Shown: positions 49,821 to 58,610 of the stretch, piece by piece
Numbering within the stretch: the first letter of the stretch is position 1
How the letters are laid out: each line of letters opens with the position of its first letter
The notes under the pieces: model-generated
Database searches by the model: none
Told to the model about the DNA's origin: nothing
What the model saw: only the letters and a program-made list of their open reading frames with translations
DNA from: Escherichia coli DSM 30083 = JCM 1649 = ATCC 11775
Lineage (GTDB): Bacteria > Pseudomonadota > Gammaproteobacteria > Enterobacterales > Enterobacteriaceae
Assembly: GCF_003697165.2 (NCBI RefSeq)
Contig: NZ_CP033092.2
Span: 3,596,001 to 3,660,000, forward strand
Direction of reading: 5' to 3'
Length of the DNA: 64,000 nt
Translations under genes and position numbers: made by a program

Positions 49821-50066
49821 CTACGTAATCAACCTGATTTGCCGAATCCCGACCATCGGCGATGATAGCCCCCGTAATGCGTGGGCCTTATTTCCGATAA
49901 GTTTACTTGAGTCTTTAGCTTCCCATTTCAGCCCACTCTCCCCTGTGTGGGCTTTTTTCATTGCTCTGACCCGTCCTGAATAGCCAAACAATGGCAATGT
50001 TCCACTTTGCAGGGATGAAAATAAGGGGATCTGATTCAGAAGAGTTTTGAAAAGTTGGACCGCCAT
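49821..50066 (-). CDS. yahM: Hypothetical protein YahM (doubtful)
   Basis: 81-codon frame (MAVQLFKTLLNQIPLFSSLQ... to IRLIT) matching the K-12 hypothetical YahM by position and sequence. Its ATG lies inside the 3' acceptor strand of a tRNA-like element, and no RBS is apparent. No domain, signal peptide or membrane segment is visible. It may be a spurious ORF in the trailer of that element. Confidence 0.4.
   Translation of the reverse strand: MAVQLFKTLLNQIPLFSSLQSGTLPLFGYSGRVRAMKKAHTGESGLKWEAKDSSKLIGNKAHALRGLSSPMVGIRQIRLIT
49930..49958 (+). terminator. Intrinsic terminator, plus strand
   Basis: AGCCCAC/GTGGGCT stem with an eight- to nine-base loop and six T. It is about 125 bases past yahN and could end its transcript; it lies within the yahM frame on the other strand. 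Confidence 0.75.
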
Positions 50067-50136
50067 CGAGGCCTCGAACCCCGTACCATACAACAATCCT
50101 GGTTGTCGTCTGCTCTTCCTGATGAGCTAATGGCGG
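50056..50136 (-). tRNA. tRNA-like element with aberrant anticodon arm
   Basis: Read on the minus strand: acceptor CCGCCAT pairs 7/7 with ATGGCGG, followed by T and an encoded CCA. Positions 8-9 are TA, the D-stem is GCTC/GAGC with a loop containing GG, and the T-stem CGGGG/CCTCG (one G-U) encloses TTCGAGG. The middle is five bases too long: ACAAC/GTTGT can pair around CAGGATT, but position 33 is A rather than T, so no normal anticodon loop forms. It is probably a decayed or specialised tRNA gene, phage-like in origin. The isotype cannot be assigned. Confidence 0.6.
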
Positions 50137-50224
50137 TTTTTGATATGAGCCTTACAGCATATTTTCTGTCAGGCTTGAGTGCGATGCGTAAGATACAGAA
50201 AAGACCCCACACAAACATGATGGA

Positions 50225-50252
50225 ATTATGATTTTTTTCATATGAATGTCAA
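50225..50252 (-). promoter_or_regulatory. Strong sigma-70 promoter reading into the tRNA-like element
   Basis: On the minus strand, TTGACA (50247-50252), 16 bases, CATAAT (50225-50230). Transcription would start about 80 bases before the tRNA-like element; no other gene on that strand lies between. Confidence 0.6.
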
Positions 50253-50687
50253 CCCACACATTCACAAAACATCTGTATGAGAACATTTTTTATACACCAT
50301 ATAGCTGCGAAACCACTACTGGTGCTTTTTTAAGCGAAACTCCGCCGTTCACAACAAAATATCGGCGAAAAAGGAGGGGGAATGCCATTTGGCATACAGA
50401 TATACAGATGAAATGATGACCTGCTTTGCGATTCACTCTCTGGTGGAATAACAACTTGCAGGTGGCTCTCTTAAATAAAAATAAACGTCGCAGATAATAA
50501 AGCTCTGATTAAACCAGACACTATCAGAAATCGCTCATAACTAACGTGTAAAGTAGTGGAGTTAATTTAACAATCTGAATTTACGCTATAGGTTTACCAC
50601 TACTTTGATATTATTTCGCTCTCCTTAACTAAAAAGTTAAGTGGAGCGAAGTTAATATGTTAAACCACAGGATGTTTATTAATTTTT
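50253..50687. other. Non-coding stretch downstream of yahK
   Basis: 435 bases with no supported gene; yahL occupies this side of yahK in K-12 and is absent. An imperfect hairpin (CGCTC..CTTAACT / AGTTAAG..GAGCG, 50617-50648) is a possible yahK terminator. Confidence 0.55.
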
Positions 50688-51737
50688 TCAGTCTGTTAGT
50701 GTGCGATTATCGATAACAAAACGATATTTCACATCACCACGCAGCATTCGCTCATAGGCTTCATTAATTTGATCGGCCCGAATCATCTCTATATCAGCCA
50801 CGATGCCATGTTCGGCGCAAAAATCGAGCATCTCCTGAGTTTCTGGAATGCCGCCAATCATAGAACCAGCTATCGCGCGGCGTTTCATGATCAGGTTGAA
50901 AACTTCCGGCGATTTATGCGGTGTCGCAGGCGCACCAACCAGCGTTATGGTGCCATCGCGCTTCAGCAAGGTGGTAAAATCGTCGAGATTATGTGGCGCA
51001 GCTACTGTATTCAAAATGAAATCGAAACTCTTCACATGAGCCACCATCTCATCGGCATTGCGTGAGTTAACAACTTCATCGGCCCCCAGGGCTTTTGCCG
51101 CTTCGCGTTTTGACTCAGAAGTGGTAAATGCCACCACATGCGCCCCCATCGCGTGGGCCAGTTTAATCCCCATATGTCCCAGACCGCCGATGCCGACCAC
51201 GCCCACTTTTTTACCCGGCCCGGCCAGCCAGTGGCGTAGCGGCGAGTACGTGGTGATTCCTGCACACAATAAAGGAGCCACCGCCGCCAGCTGCTCTTGC
51301 GGGTGACGAATACGCAGAACATATCGCTCATGAACGACGATCTGTTGTGAGTAGCCGCCCAGAGTATGGCCCGGTTCATCCGGTGTCGGCGAGTTATAGG
51401 TTCCGGTCATGTGATCACAGTAGTTTTCCAGCCCATCTTCACACTCTTCGCAATGTTTACAACTGTCGACAATGCAGCCGACACCAACCAGATCGCCCGG
51501 CGCATATTTTTCTACCTGATCACCAACGGCTACCACGCGCCCTACAATTTCATGGCCCGGCACGCAGGGATAAACCGTCCCCGCCCACTCGGAACGGACC
51601 TGGTGGATATCGGAATGGCAGACGCCACAGTAAGCGATTTCAATTTTGACATCATGCGGTCCCGGTTCACGCCGGGTGATATCCATCGGTTCAAGCGGTT
51701 GTTTAGCGGAATATGCACCAACAGCTTTGATCTTCAT
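50688..51737 (-). CDS. yahK: Zinc-dependent aldehyde reductase YahK
   Basis: Cytoplasmic NADP-dependent alcohol dehydrogenase of 349 residues with broad aldehyde reductase activity in its family. The catalytic zinc motif AYCGVCHSDIHQVRSEW, PGHEIVGRV, the structural zinc cysteines CKHCEECEDGLENYC, and the Rossmann motif VGIGGLGHMGIKLA are complete. It lies downstream of the ABC importer with an 86-base gap to the last permease stop and has its own plausible RBS (AGGAGTAAACACA). Confidence 0.95.
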   Translation of the reverse strand: MKIKAVGAYSAKQPLEPMDITRREPGPHDVKIEIAYCGVCHSDIHQVRSEWAGTVYPCVPGHEIVGRVVAVGDQVEKYAPGDLVGVGCIVDSCKHCEECEDGLENYCDHMTGTYNSPTPDEPGHTLGGYSQQIVVHERYVLRIRHPQEQLAAVAPLLCAGITTYSPLRHWLAGPGKKVGVVGIGGLGHMGIKLAHAMGAHVVAFTTSESKREAAKALGADEVVNSRNADEMVAHVKSFDFILNTVAAPHNLDDFTTLLKRDGTITLVGAPATPHKSPEVFNLIMKRRAIAGSMIGGIPETQEMLDFCAEHGIVADIEMIRADQINEAYERMLRGDVKYRFVIDNRTLTD

Positions 51738-51823
51738 TGTGTTTACTCCTGATTAGCTATGTGTATTTGGCGATGCCTGATATGTCATCGCGGCAAAACG
51801 CGTCCATTGAATATAGCCAATAT

Positions 51824-52780
51824 TTAAACCACCCGATCCAGCCCTAACATGCCGCGAGCCTGAATGAAACAGAGCAGCAACGTTCCCCATAAGGCCATCG
51901 TCAGGTAGGGGCTTATACCGAGAATATTGAAGCCGCTTTCAATAATTTGCAGAAGAAACAGCGCCAGCACCATACCAATTATCCGCCCGCTGCCGCCGTC
52001 CGGATTAACCCCGCCGAGTACTGCCGCGAGGATTGACACCAGCAAGTAAGATTCGCCATAAGAGGCCTTAGCCGAGTTGAGTTTCGACATCATCAAAAAT
52101 GCCGCTACCGCACAAAGCAAGGCGGAAATGACATACACCCATATCAGCACCCGACGAGTGTTAATACCGGAGTAAAGTGTTGCTCGTTCGTTAGAACCAA
52201 TCAGATAAATGGATTTACCGAGCGGCGTTTTCTCCAGCAATATCCACAGCCCCAGCGCCACTGCGGTAAACAACCACATCGGTAGCGGAATACCGAACCA
52301 CTGTGCATGATTCAACCACAGCACCCATGAGGGATAATTGGCAATGGCGCTACCGCCTGTCACCAGAATATTAACCCCTTTGAGCAACGTCATCATCCCA
52401 AGTGTTGCAAGAATTGGCGACACTCGAATACCAGCAATCAATACGCCGTTACATAAACCGATTATCACCGCCGCGCCAGCGCCCGCCAGCAGCGTAGCGA
52501 CAACCGTAGCAATACCTGGTGGATACTGAGTCGCCACCCACGCCATCACCAGTGAACAGGCGTTAGCAGTGGCTATAATTGACAAGTTAATGCCACCGCA
52601 AAGCATGGTCACCGCCATAGCCAACGCCAGAATGCCCAGCACGGGCATTTGCGAAGCGACGGACTGGAAATTACTTATCGACCAGAAAATCTCCGGCATA
52701 GTAATGCTGAAGGCGGCAACAGTTAGCACCAGCAGGCCGATCAAGTAAAACTCAACGTTATTACGCCACGATTTTTTCAT
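51824..52780 (-). CDS. Sugar-type ABC transporter permease 2
   Basis: Inner-membrane permease of 318 residues of the RbsC/LsrC class, with eight to ten hydrophobic helices. The characteristic loop segment GSNERATLYSGINTRRVLIW and the C-terminal LAAVLGGVNPDGGSGRIIG are present. The start MKKSWRNNVEF is chosen because CGGAGT precedes it and its ATG overlaps the upstream permease stop (ATGA). It is last in a four-gene importer operon. It has no K-12 counterpart at this locus, by memory. Substrate unknown. Confidence 0.88.
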   Translation of the reverse strand: MKKSWRNNVEFYLIGLLVLTVAAFSITMPEIFWSISNFQSVASQMPVLGILALAMAVTMLCGGINLSIIATANACSLVMAWVATQYPPGIATVVATLLAGAGAAVIIGLCNGVLIAGIRVSPILATLGMMTLLKGVNILVTGGSAIANYPSWVLWLNHAQWFGIPLPMWLFTAVALGLWILLEKTPLGKSIYLIGSNERATLYSGINTRRVLIWVYVISALLCAVAAFLMMSKLNSAKASYGESYLLVSILAAVLGGVNPDGGSGRIIGMVLALFLLQIIESGFNILGISPYLTMALWGTLLLCFIQARGMLGLDRVV

Positions 52781-53748
52781 AGCAGACTCCGGTTCTGATG
52801 CTGACTCCACGCCGTGGCGCTAATGCTGGCAACGATGATGATGCCGGTGATCAATGTTTGCCAGTAAGACGAGACTCCCAATAAATTTAGCCCGTTTTGC
52901 ATCACTGCCAACAACACCACGCCGAGCAAAGTACCGGTTAACGTGCCGCGCCCGCCGAGCAAACTAGTGCCGCCAAGCACCACCGCAGCCAGTACTGTCA
53001 GCTCATAACCCAGAAGAGAATCGGGGGCGACAGTCATCACCGTCCACGACTGCACTACACCCGCAGCACCAGACATCAATCCCATATAGCCATAGACGAA
53101 AAGTTGCAGTTTCAGCACACTAAAGCCGATGCGACTGGCTGATTCGCGGTTCCCGCCAAGGGCATAAATTTTGCGCCCTACACTGGTGAAATTCATGATA
53201 AACGCTGTCAGCAGCACCACCGTAATCATGGCGATCAGCGGCAGACCAAGGCCATAGTCATAGCCATCAGCATCGGTGTACTTGAACAACATTACCCCCT
53301 GCTCAAACCACGGCGGAAAGTCGTACAGCCACACACCTTTACTCAACCATAACAGCAGGCCATAAAAAATATTCAGCGTCGAGATAGTGATGATGATAGA
53401 AGGCACCCGTAGGCGATTAACCAGTAAGGCGTTAATTAAGCCAAGTAAAATGCCGATGCCGCCCGCCAGGGCAAACGCGACAGCAAAGTTGCCACCAATT
53501 TTTTGCAGCAGCAGCACCATGCCGTATTGCGCAATGATGGTCATTGCCGGAAACGAAATATCAATCCCACCGGAAATTAACACCACAAACAAACCACAGG
53601 CGAGAATAGTCAACATGGCATAGTTATTGGCGAGATCGTACAAATTACCGAATGTCAGAAACTCGTCGCTGCGCCAGGCAAGGCCAACAAACAGCACCAC
53701 AATCAGTAATGCCAGCCAGAATTCATGGCGTTTTTTCAGTTCAGCCAT
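52777..53748 (-). CDS. Sugar-type ABC transporter permease 1
   Basis: Inner-membrane permease of 323 residues, paralogous to the next gene, also RbsC/LsrD-like: FVVLISGGIDISFPAMTII, GGNRESASRIGFSVLKLQLF and AAVVLGGTSLLGGRGTLTG mark the family. The two permeases probably form a heterodimeric channel. Its ATG overlaps the end of the ATPase gene by eight bases and its stop overlaps the next start. Confidence 0.88.
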   Translation of the reverse strand: MAELKKRHEFWLALLIVVLFVGLAWRSDEFLTFGNLYDLANNYAMLTILACGLFVVLISGGIDISFPAMTIIAQYGMVLLLQKIGGNFAVAFALAGGIGILLGLINALLVNRLRVPSIIITISTLNIFYGLLLWLSKGVWLYDFPPWFEQGVMLFKYTDADGYDYGLGLPLIAMITVVLLTAFIMNFTSVGRKIYALGGNRESASRIGFSVLKLQLFVYGYMGLMSGAAGVVQSWTVMTVAPDSLLGYELTVLAAVVLGGTSLLGGRGTLTGTLLGVVLLAVMQNGLNLLGVSSYWQTLITGIIIVASISATAWSQHQNRSLL

Positions 53749-55225
53749 TTACCACCTCCGCAATCCTGGCCTGAGAACTGCTGTCAGGCAGGAAGCTATG
53801 GGTGATCTGACCTTTTTGCATTACCAAAATCCGGTGGCTTTGATACCACGCTTCTTCAATTTCATCGCAGATCATCAATACCGCAATGCCATGAGCCGCC
53901 AGATCGCTGATAATGCCGTATATTCCTGCTTTGTTGGCGATATCAACACCGACTGTCGGGCTATCGAGAATCAACAGTCGTGGCCCAATCGCCAGCCATT
54001 TGGCGATCGATACTCGCTGCGCGTTACCACCAGAAAGCGTATTCACCGGGAGATGAGGATCAGAGACTTTGATGGTCAATGCCTTGATTAGCCTGTCCAC
54101 CAGGTCACACACTTTAGCTTCACTCAGAAAGCCGAAGCGATCTTTTACCTTGTGAAAAACAGTGCTAATGATGTTGTCTTCAATAGATTGCGCCATCACC
54201 AAACCGCGCGACATGCGATCTTCCGAAACATAACCAATACCGTGGCGGATGGCGTCCTGGTTACTATGCAGTGTAACCAGCTGGCCGTTGATGAGGATCT
54301 CGCCAGCATCCGGTCGGGTCATACCAAACAGACTCAGACATAATTCCGTGCGCCCCGCACCAAGCAGGCCAACAATCGATACCACTTCGCCCGCTTCCAC
54401 CCGCAAGTTAATATTTAGATATTCCCCATGACGACTTAAATTACGCACCTCCAGCACCGGGGTGCTGGATTTTCCCTGCCACAACTCTCGCACCTGATAT
54501 TCAAACTCCTGGCCGGTCATCAGAAAACCGAGTTGTTTTGTGGTCATCTCTGCGGCCGGAAAGGTCCCGACCAGCTCACCATCTTTCAGCACTGAAATAC
54601 GGTCGGAAACTTCCATCACTTCTTCCAGACGATGACTGACGAAGACCACGCAGATCCCGCGTTCCCGCAATTGATGCACCACCTGTAATAACCCTTGCAC
54701 TTCCTGATGGGTCAGCGAAGCGGTTGGTTCATCCATCACGATCAACCGTGCGTCCTGCGCCAGTGCACGGCAAATTGCCACCAGCTGACAGCGGGCAATT
54801 GAAAGCTCAGAAACGAGCGTATCCAGTGGCAATGTGACGTTAATACTGGTCATTGCCGCCTGCGCCACCTCACGCAGACGACGTCGGTTAACAAACAGAC
54901 CGTGGTGATAGTGATTCACGGCGATATTCTCCCAGACACTCAGGTTAGGAAATAAAGAGAGGTCCTGATAAATCACCTGAATCCCCTGCGCCACCGAAGC
55001 GGCGGGTGTCAGCTTTGACCAGTTTTTCCCACCAAGCGTAATTTCCGCTCCCTCATCCGGGCGATAAACACCGGACATAATTTTAATCAACGTCGATTTA
55101 CCACAGCCGTTTTGCCCGGCAAGACAGTGCACTTCACCCGACATAAAGTCGAGAGAAACATCGCGCAGCGCTCGCGTGGCATGAAACGTTTTGTTGATAT
55201 GACGAAGGGAAAGGAAGGTTTCCAT
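53741..55225 (-). CDS. Sugar-type ABC transporter ATPase (double nucleotide-binding domain)
   Basis: Cytoplasmic ATPase of 494 residues with two fused domains, as in RbsA/MglA. Domain 1 has Walker A GQNGCGKST and Walker B RLIVMDEPTASLT, but its signature reads LSIARCQ. Domain 2 has the usual degenerate Walker A GLLGAGRTEL and signature LSGGNAQR, yet Walker B reads LLILDSPTVGVD, with Ser where the catalytic Glu is normal. I start at METFLSLRH, which has AGGGGATGTT upstream. It lies between the binding protein and permease 1. Confidence 0.9.
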   Translation of the reverse strand: METFLSLRHINKTFHATRALRDVSLDFMSGEVHCLAGQNGCGKSTLIKIMSGVYRPDEGAEITLGGKNWSKLTPAASVAQGIQVIYQDLSLFPNLSVWENIAVNHYHHGLFVNRRRLREVAQAAMTSINVTLPLDTLVSELSIARCQLVAICRALAQDARLIVMDEPTASLTHQEVQGLLQVVHQLRERGICVVFVSHRLEEVMEVSDRISVLKDGELVGTFPAAEMTTKQLGFLMTGQEFEYQVRELWQGKSSTPVLEVRNLSRHGEYLNINLRVEAGEVVSIVGLLGAGRTELCLSLFGMTRPDAGEILINGQLVTLHSNQDAIRHGIGYVSEDRMSRGLVMAQSIEDNIISTVFHKVKDRFGFLSEAKVCDLVDRLIKALTIKVSDPHLPVNTLSGGNAQRVSIAKWLAIGPRLLILDSPTVGVDIANKAGIYGIISDLAAHGIAVLMICDEIEEAWYQSHRILVMQKGQITHSFLPDSSSQARIAEVVNG

Positions 55226-55273
55226 AACATCCCCTGGCAATAAGAATCGGGGCTTTCGCCCCGAAGAAATGGA

Positions 55274-56260
55274 TTAATAAAGTGAGTCGATATTGTCTTT
55301 GTTGACCAGTAATACCTTATGGAAACGGATAATTCGCTTATCCATATCTACGTCGGCCTTACCCAGATTCTGCATTTCTAATCCAGGTTTGATCTCTTCA
55401 CCCTTCAGCAACGTGCTGGCGACGGCCGCGAGTGCGTAACCTGCAGAGGCCGGATCGTAAGTAATCCCTTCGGTGATATCACCACTTTTAATCAGTGATG
55501 CCGCCTGTGAAGGGATCATCATGCCATAGACTGCGACTTTATTTTTCGCCCGTTTCTCTTTCACTGCACGTCCCGCGCCAATCGGACCGTTTGAACCAAA
55601 GGAGACAACCGCTTTCAAGTCAGGATAGGTTTTCATCAGGTCCAGTGTAGTACGACGTGAGTCATCCACACTCTCGGCAACCGGCATGCGGCGGGTAACT
55701 TCATGCATATCCGGGTAATGCTCTTTCTGGTATTTCACCAGCAAGTCAGCCCATAAGTTATGCTGCGGCACGGTCAAACTACCCACGTAAATCACATAGC
55801 CGCCCTTGCCACCCATGCGTTTCGCCATATGCTCAACATATTCAGCGGCAAATTTTTCGTTATCAATGATTTCGATATCCCAGTTAGCACTTGGCTGACC
55901 GGGGGATTCGTTGGTCAGAACCACAATTCCGGCATCTCGCGCTTTTTTGAATACCGGTTCCAGCACGTTGGCATCGTTTGGCACAATTGTAATTGCATTA
56001 ACCTTACGGGCGATTAAATCCTCAATAATTTTAACTTGTTGTGGAGCATCAGTACTTGAAGGCCCCACCTGTGACGCATTAACACCAAAGGCTTTACCCG
56101 CCTCAACCACACCTTCGCCCATGCGATTAAACCACGGCATACCATCGACTTTAGAGATATTCACCACGACTTTTTCCGCGGCCTGGAGCGGCGCAGAAAT
56201 TAGCGCAGCGCCTAATAACAGCGAAGACACCATATTGATAACAAAACGTTTATTCATCAT
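55274..56260 (-). CDS. Periplasmic sugar-type binding protein
   Basis: Periplasmic binding protein of 328 residues. The signal peptide MMNKRFVINMVSSLLLGAAL ends with PLQA before AEKVVV. The two-lobe fold of the RbsB class shows in IEDLIARKVNAITIVPNDAN and VVLTNESPG. The ending FHKVLLVNKDNIDSLY resembles LsrB/RhaS (AI-2, rhamnose) more than RbsB, from memory. It heads the importer operon; a second ATG one codon in is equally possible. The ligand is unknown. Confidence 0.88.
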   Translation of the reverse strand: MMNKRFVINMVSSLLLGAALISAPLQAAEKVVVNISKVDGMPWFNRMGEGVVEAGKAFGVNASQVGPSSTDAPQQVKIIEDLIARKVNAITIVPNDANVLEPVFKKARDAGIVVLTNESPGQPSANWDIEIIDNEKFAAEYVEHMAKRMGGKGGYVIYVGSLTVPQHNLWADLLVKYQKEHYPDMHEVTRRMPVAESVDDSRRTTLDLMKTYPDLKAVVSFGSNGPIGAGRAVKEKRAKNKVAVYGMMIPSQAASLIKSGDITEGITYDPASAGYALAAVASTLLKGEEIKPGLEMQNLGKADVDMDKRIIRFHKVLLVNKDNIDSLY

Positions 56261-56510
56261 TTCAGCCTCATTGCAGGGTAGTCAGGAAGTGTTCGCCCAA
56301 ATTAGCGCGCTGGAGAGAATAAGAATTTTCGAATATTTTTATGCAGAATAAACAGCCCTATTTCAGGCAGCTATTAAAAATTTGGTTATAAATATGGACA
56401 AAACGGGCAGTAACAATAAGTGTGACAATCATCACGTAAAAAATAGCAAAATAAACAAAATTAGCGATACTTTATGTTTGTGAGCTTATTTCGCGTAGAA
56501 AAATAGTTAT

Positions 56511-56921
56511 CTACACAACGTCAATAAGGGCATATTCTTCAAAGATAACGTCCATTTCGGGTGAATAGCATCCTTCTGCCTGGAAAAAACGACGGTGTTC
56601 ATTACGCCAATATTCAAGACTGAGGTCACCTTCACCTTCCTTACGGGCAAGCTCCGCGGTGACATCAGAAAAGCGCAGTAAATGCAGGCCAATTACTCTG
56701 ATAACACAGACAGGCTCACCACGGCTATTTTCTACAATCTTATACTCCCCAATCATCGGAAATGCGTTGTCTTCAATACATCCCGCCAGCGAACCACAGG
56801 AAGCTGTTTTAACACCAGTCGCAATCAACGTTGCGAGGTGATCGGCCAACGCTGCTGAATCGCCAAAAGTACAAAAGGAAGCATGGGGATATTTTTGTGA
56901 GATTTTTTCTTTTATGGTCAT
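56511..56921 (-). CDS. ASCH domain protein (DUF984-like)
   Basis: Cytoplasmic protein of 136 residues with an ASCH fold: LIATGVKTASCGSL matches the GxKxxT/S motif and EGEGDLSLEYWRNEHRRFF the conserved acidic/His region of DUF984-type members. Some ASCH proteins bind RNA or hydrolyse modified nucleosides; the role here is unknown. The ATG at MTIKEKI is used, since the frame beyond it starts only with TTG. The RBS is weak. It stands alone between yahJ and the importer. Confidence 0.8.
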   Translation of the reverse strand: MTIKEKISQKYPHASFCTFGDSAALADHLATLIATGVKTASCGSLAGCIEDNAFPMIGEYKIVENSRGEPVCVIRVIGLHLLRFSDVTAELARKEGEGDLSLEYWRNEHRRFFQAEGCYSPEMDVIFEEYALIDVV

Positions 56922-57218
56922 GAGAATATTTTCGCGATTACGGAAAAACAAATCACATCTTAATTACTGTTGATAACCATCAGCAAGAGGATCATTGGTT
57001 TTTCTATGTTTAATCTTTTTATCCGAAGCAGGTCACATTTATGGCTTGATAAATACCTTTGTTAAAACTCACTTTTGTGTATTTCTCTCAAATAATCCCC
57101 TGGAAATTATGCCCGGAGATTATAAAGTTCAGGATCATTCATTAGCAAACCATTGATGCCCCACTCCCTGGGGCTTAAATCTCTTACTGTTCACCGTTGC
57201 AGACATATCAAGTTCGTA
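56922..57218. other. yahJ/ASCH gene spacer
   Basis: 297 bases without a supported gene, AT-rich near the ASCH start; it presumably holds that gene's promoter. No repeat or terminator was recognised. Confidence 0.5.
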
Positions 57219-58601
57219 TCAACCTGCCACACTCCCCCACACCAGTTGCCCTTTATGGAACGTCGCCGTTCTCGGCGAGATACGCGCCACCGCCTCGGCG
57301 GAACAGGAGGCGTCCACCAGCACAAAGCTGGCGTCATCCTGCGCTTTAGGCCACACACGCTCGCCTTTTTCGTTGAGCGGCAATACATCGCCAGTGGCTA
57401 AAAACAGCGAACGGGACAAATTCTGTTCGTTAGGACGAATATAGAGCTGCGCGTAGAGATTGGCTTTTTCCAGCATGTCGCCCAGGCCGTAAGGCGACCA
57501 GTGGTCGATAACGCTGTCGGTGCCGGTCATCACTTTTACGCCTTTGTCGTGCAGTTGTTTGAGCGGCATATGCAACGTGCCAATCGGCACCGTCGAGGCG
57601 ATAGAAATTTGCTGCGCCGCCATCCGGTGCGCCAGTTCATCTACCTGTTGCTCATTGAGCGTTGCCAGCGCAAAGGCGTGGCTGATGGTCAGCTTGCCCT
57701 TCAGTTGCGGCGTTTTCTCCACTGTTTCAACCATATAATTGATGGCCGCTACGCCTGCCGGAGTGGTTTCGTGCAGGTGAATATCGACGCCTTTGTCGTA
57801 GTCCAGTGCAATCTGGAACATGGTGTCGAGGGATTTTTCCATCGCGCCATCAACACTGGTCGGGTCCAGCCCGCCGACGTAATGCGCCCCCGCCTGCATC
57901 GCTTCGCGCATTAAGGGTTCCGATTTCGACAGCAGCAAACCGTGCTGCGGGAAGGCGACGATTTCACACTCGAAGCCCGCCTGACGTCGCGCCAGCACCG
58001 CCTGCAAATTTTGCAGATTTTTCAGGCCGGAAACCGGTTCGATATTGCAGTGGCTGCGGGCAATGGTGGTGCCTTTCGACTGCAATAAATCGATCAGTTT
58101 TTCTGCCCGCTCCTGAGTGTAGGGTTGCAGTTCCGGCAGCATTTTTTGCTCGAGCTTAATCATGTCCTGGATGGTGGTGCCTGCAGGGCGATTGAGTGAG
58201 CGCCACGGTCCGCCGTAAAAGGTTTTGTCGAGATGAATATGCATGTCGCGAGTAGTGGGCAACATAAGCTTACCGCCAGCGTCATAGTGCGGCAGCGTGG
58301 CGTCCGGATGCTGCTTGTTCTCGCGCAGGGCAACAATTTTACCGTTCTGAATTTCCACAGTCTGGCGCGCCGTGCGGGTCTGCACCGCCACGCCATTTTC
58401 GTAGTCAAAACCGGTTTCCAGCAGCACGTTATCGAGATAGTAATACGGGTCAGTGATTTTCATGGTGTTGTTCGCTTCGCAGTTTAGGGTGCCAGCTACC
58501 CCCGCATGGGCGAGCGGCACTGAGGGACCAAACAGCGCGGCGGCGGTGACCATCTTACCGCTCTGGCTCAGAAATTCACGGCGGCTATTGTTTTCTTTCA
58601 T
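57219..58601 (-). CDS. yahJ: Tat-exported amidohydrolase YahJ
   Basis: Metal-dependent amidohydrolase of 460 residues, paralogous to cytosine deaminase. The N-terminus has a twin-arginine motif, SRREFLS, a hydrophobic stretch and an AHA cleavage site near residue 33, so it is probably periplasmic. Metal motifs are TRDMHIHLDKT, VDIHLHETT, TISHAFAL and GTDSVIDHWSPYG, aligning with CodA EPHIHLD, DVHCDE and [13 protein letters not shown]. The substrate is unknown. It lies nine bases after yahI, so they are probably cotranscribed. Confidence 0.9.
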   Translation of the reverse strand: MKENNSRREFLSQSGKMVTAAALFGPSVPLAHAGVAGTLNCEANNTMKITDPYYYLDNVLLETGFDYENGVAVQTRTARQTVEIQNGKIVALRENKQHPDATLPHYDAGGKLMLPTTRDMHIHLDKTFYGGPWRSLNRPAGTTIQDMIKLEQKMLPELQPYTQERAEKLIDLLQSKGTTIARSHCNIEPVSGLKNLQNLQAVLARRQAGFECEIVAFPQHGLLLSKSEPLMREAMQAGAHYVGGLDPTSVDGAMEKSLDTMFQIALDYDKGVDIHLHETTPAGVAAINYMVETVEKTPQLKGKLTISHAFALATLNEQQVDELAHRMAAQQISIASTVPIGTLHMPLKQLHDKGVKVMTGTDSVIDHWSPYGLGDMLEKANLYAQLYIRPNEQNLSRSLFLATGDVLPLNEKGERVWPKAQDDASFVLVDASCSAEAVARISPRTATFHKGQLVWGSVAG

Positions 58602-58610
58602 CTTACGTCC

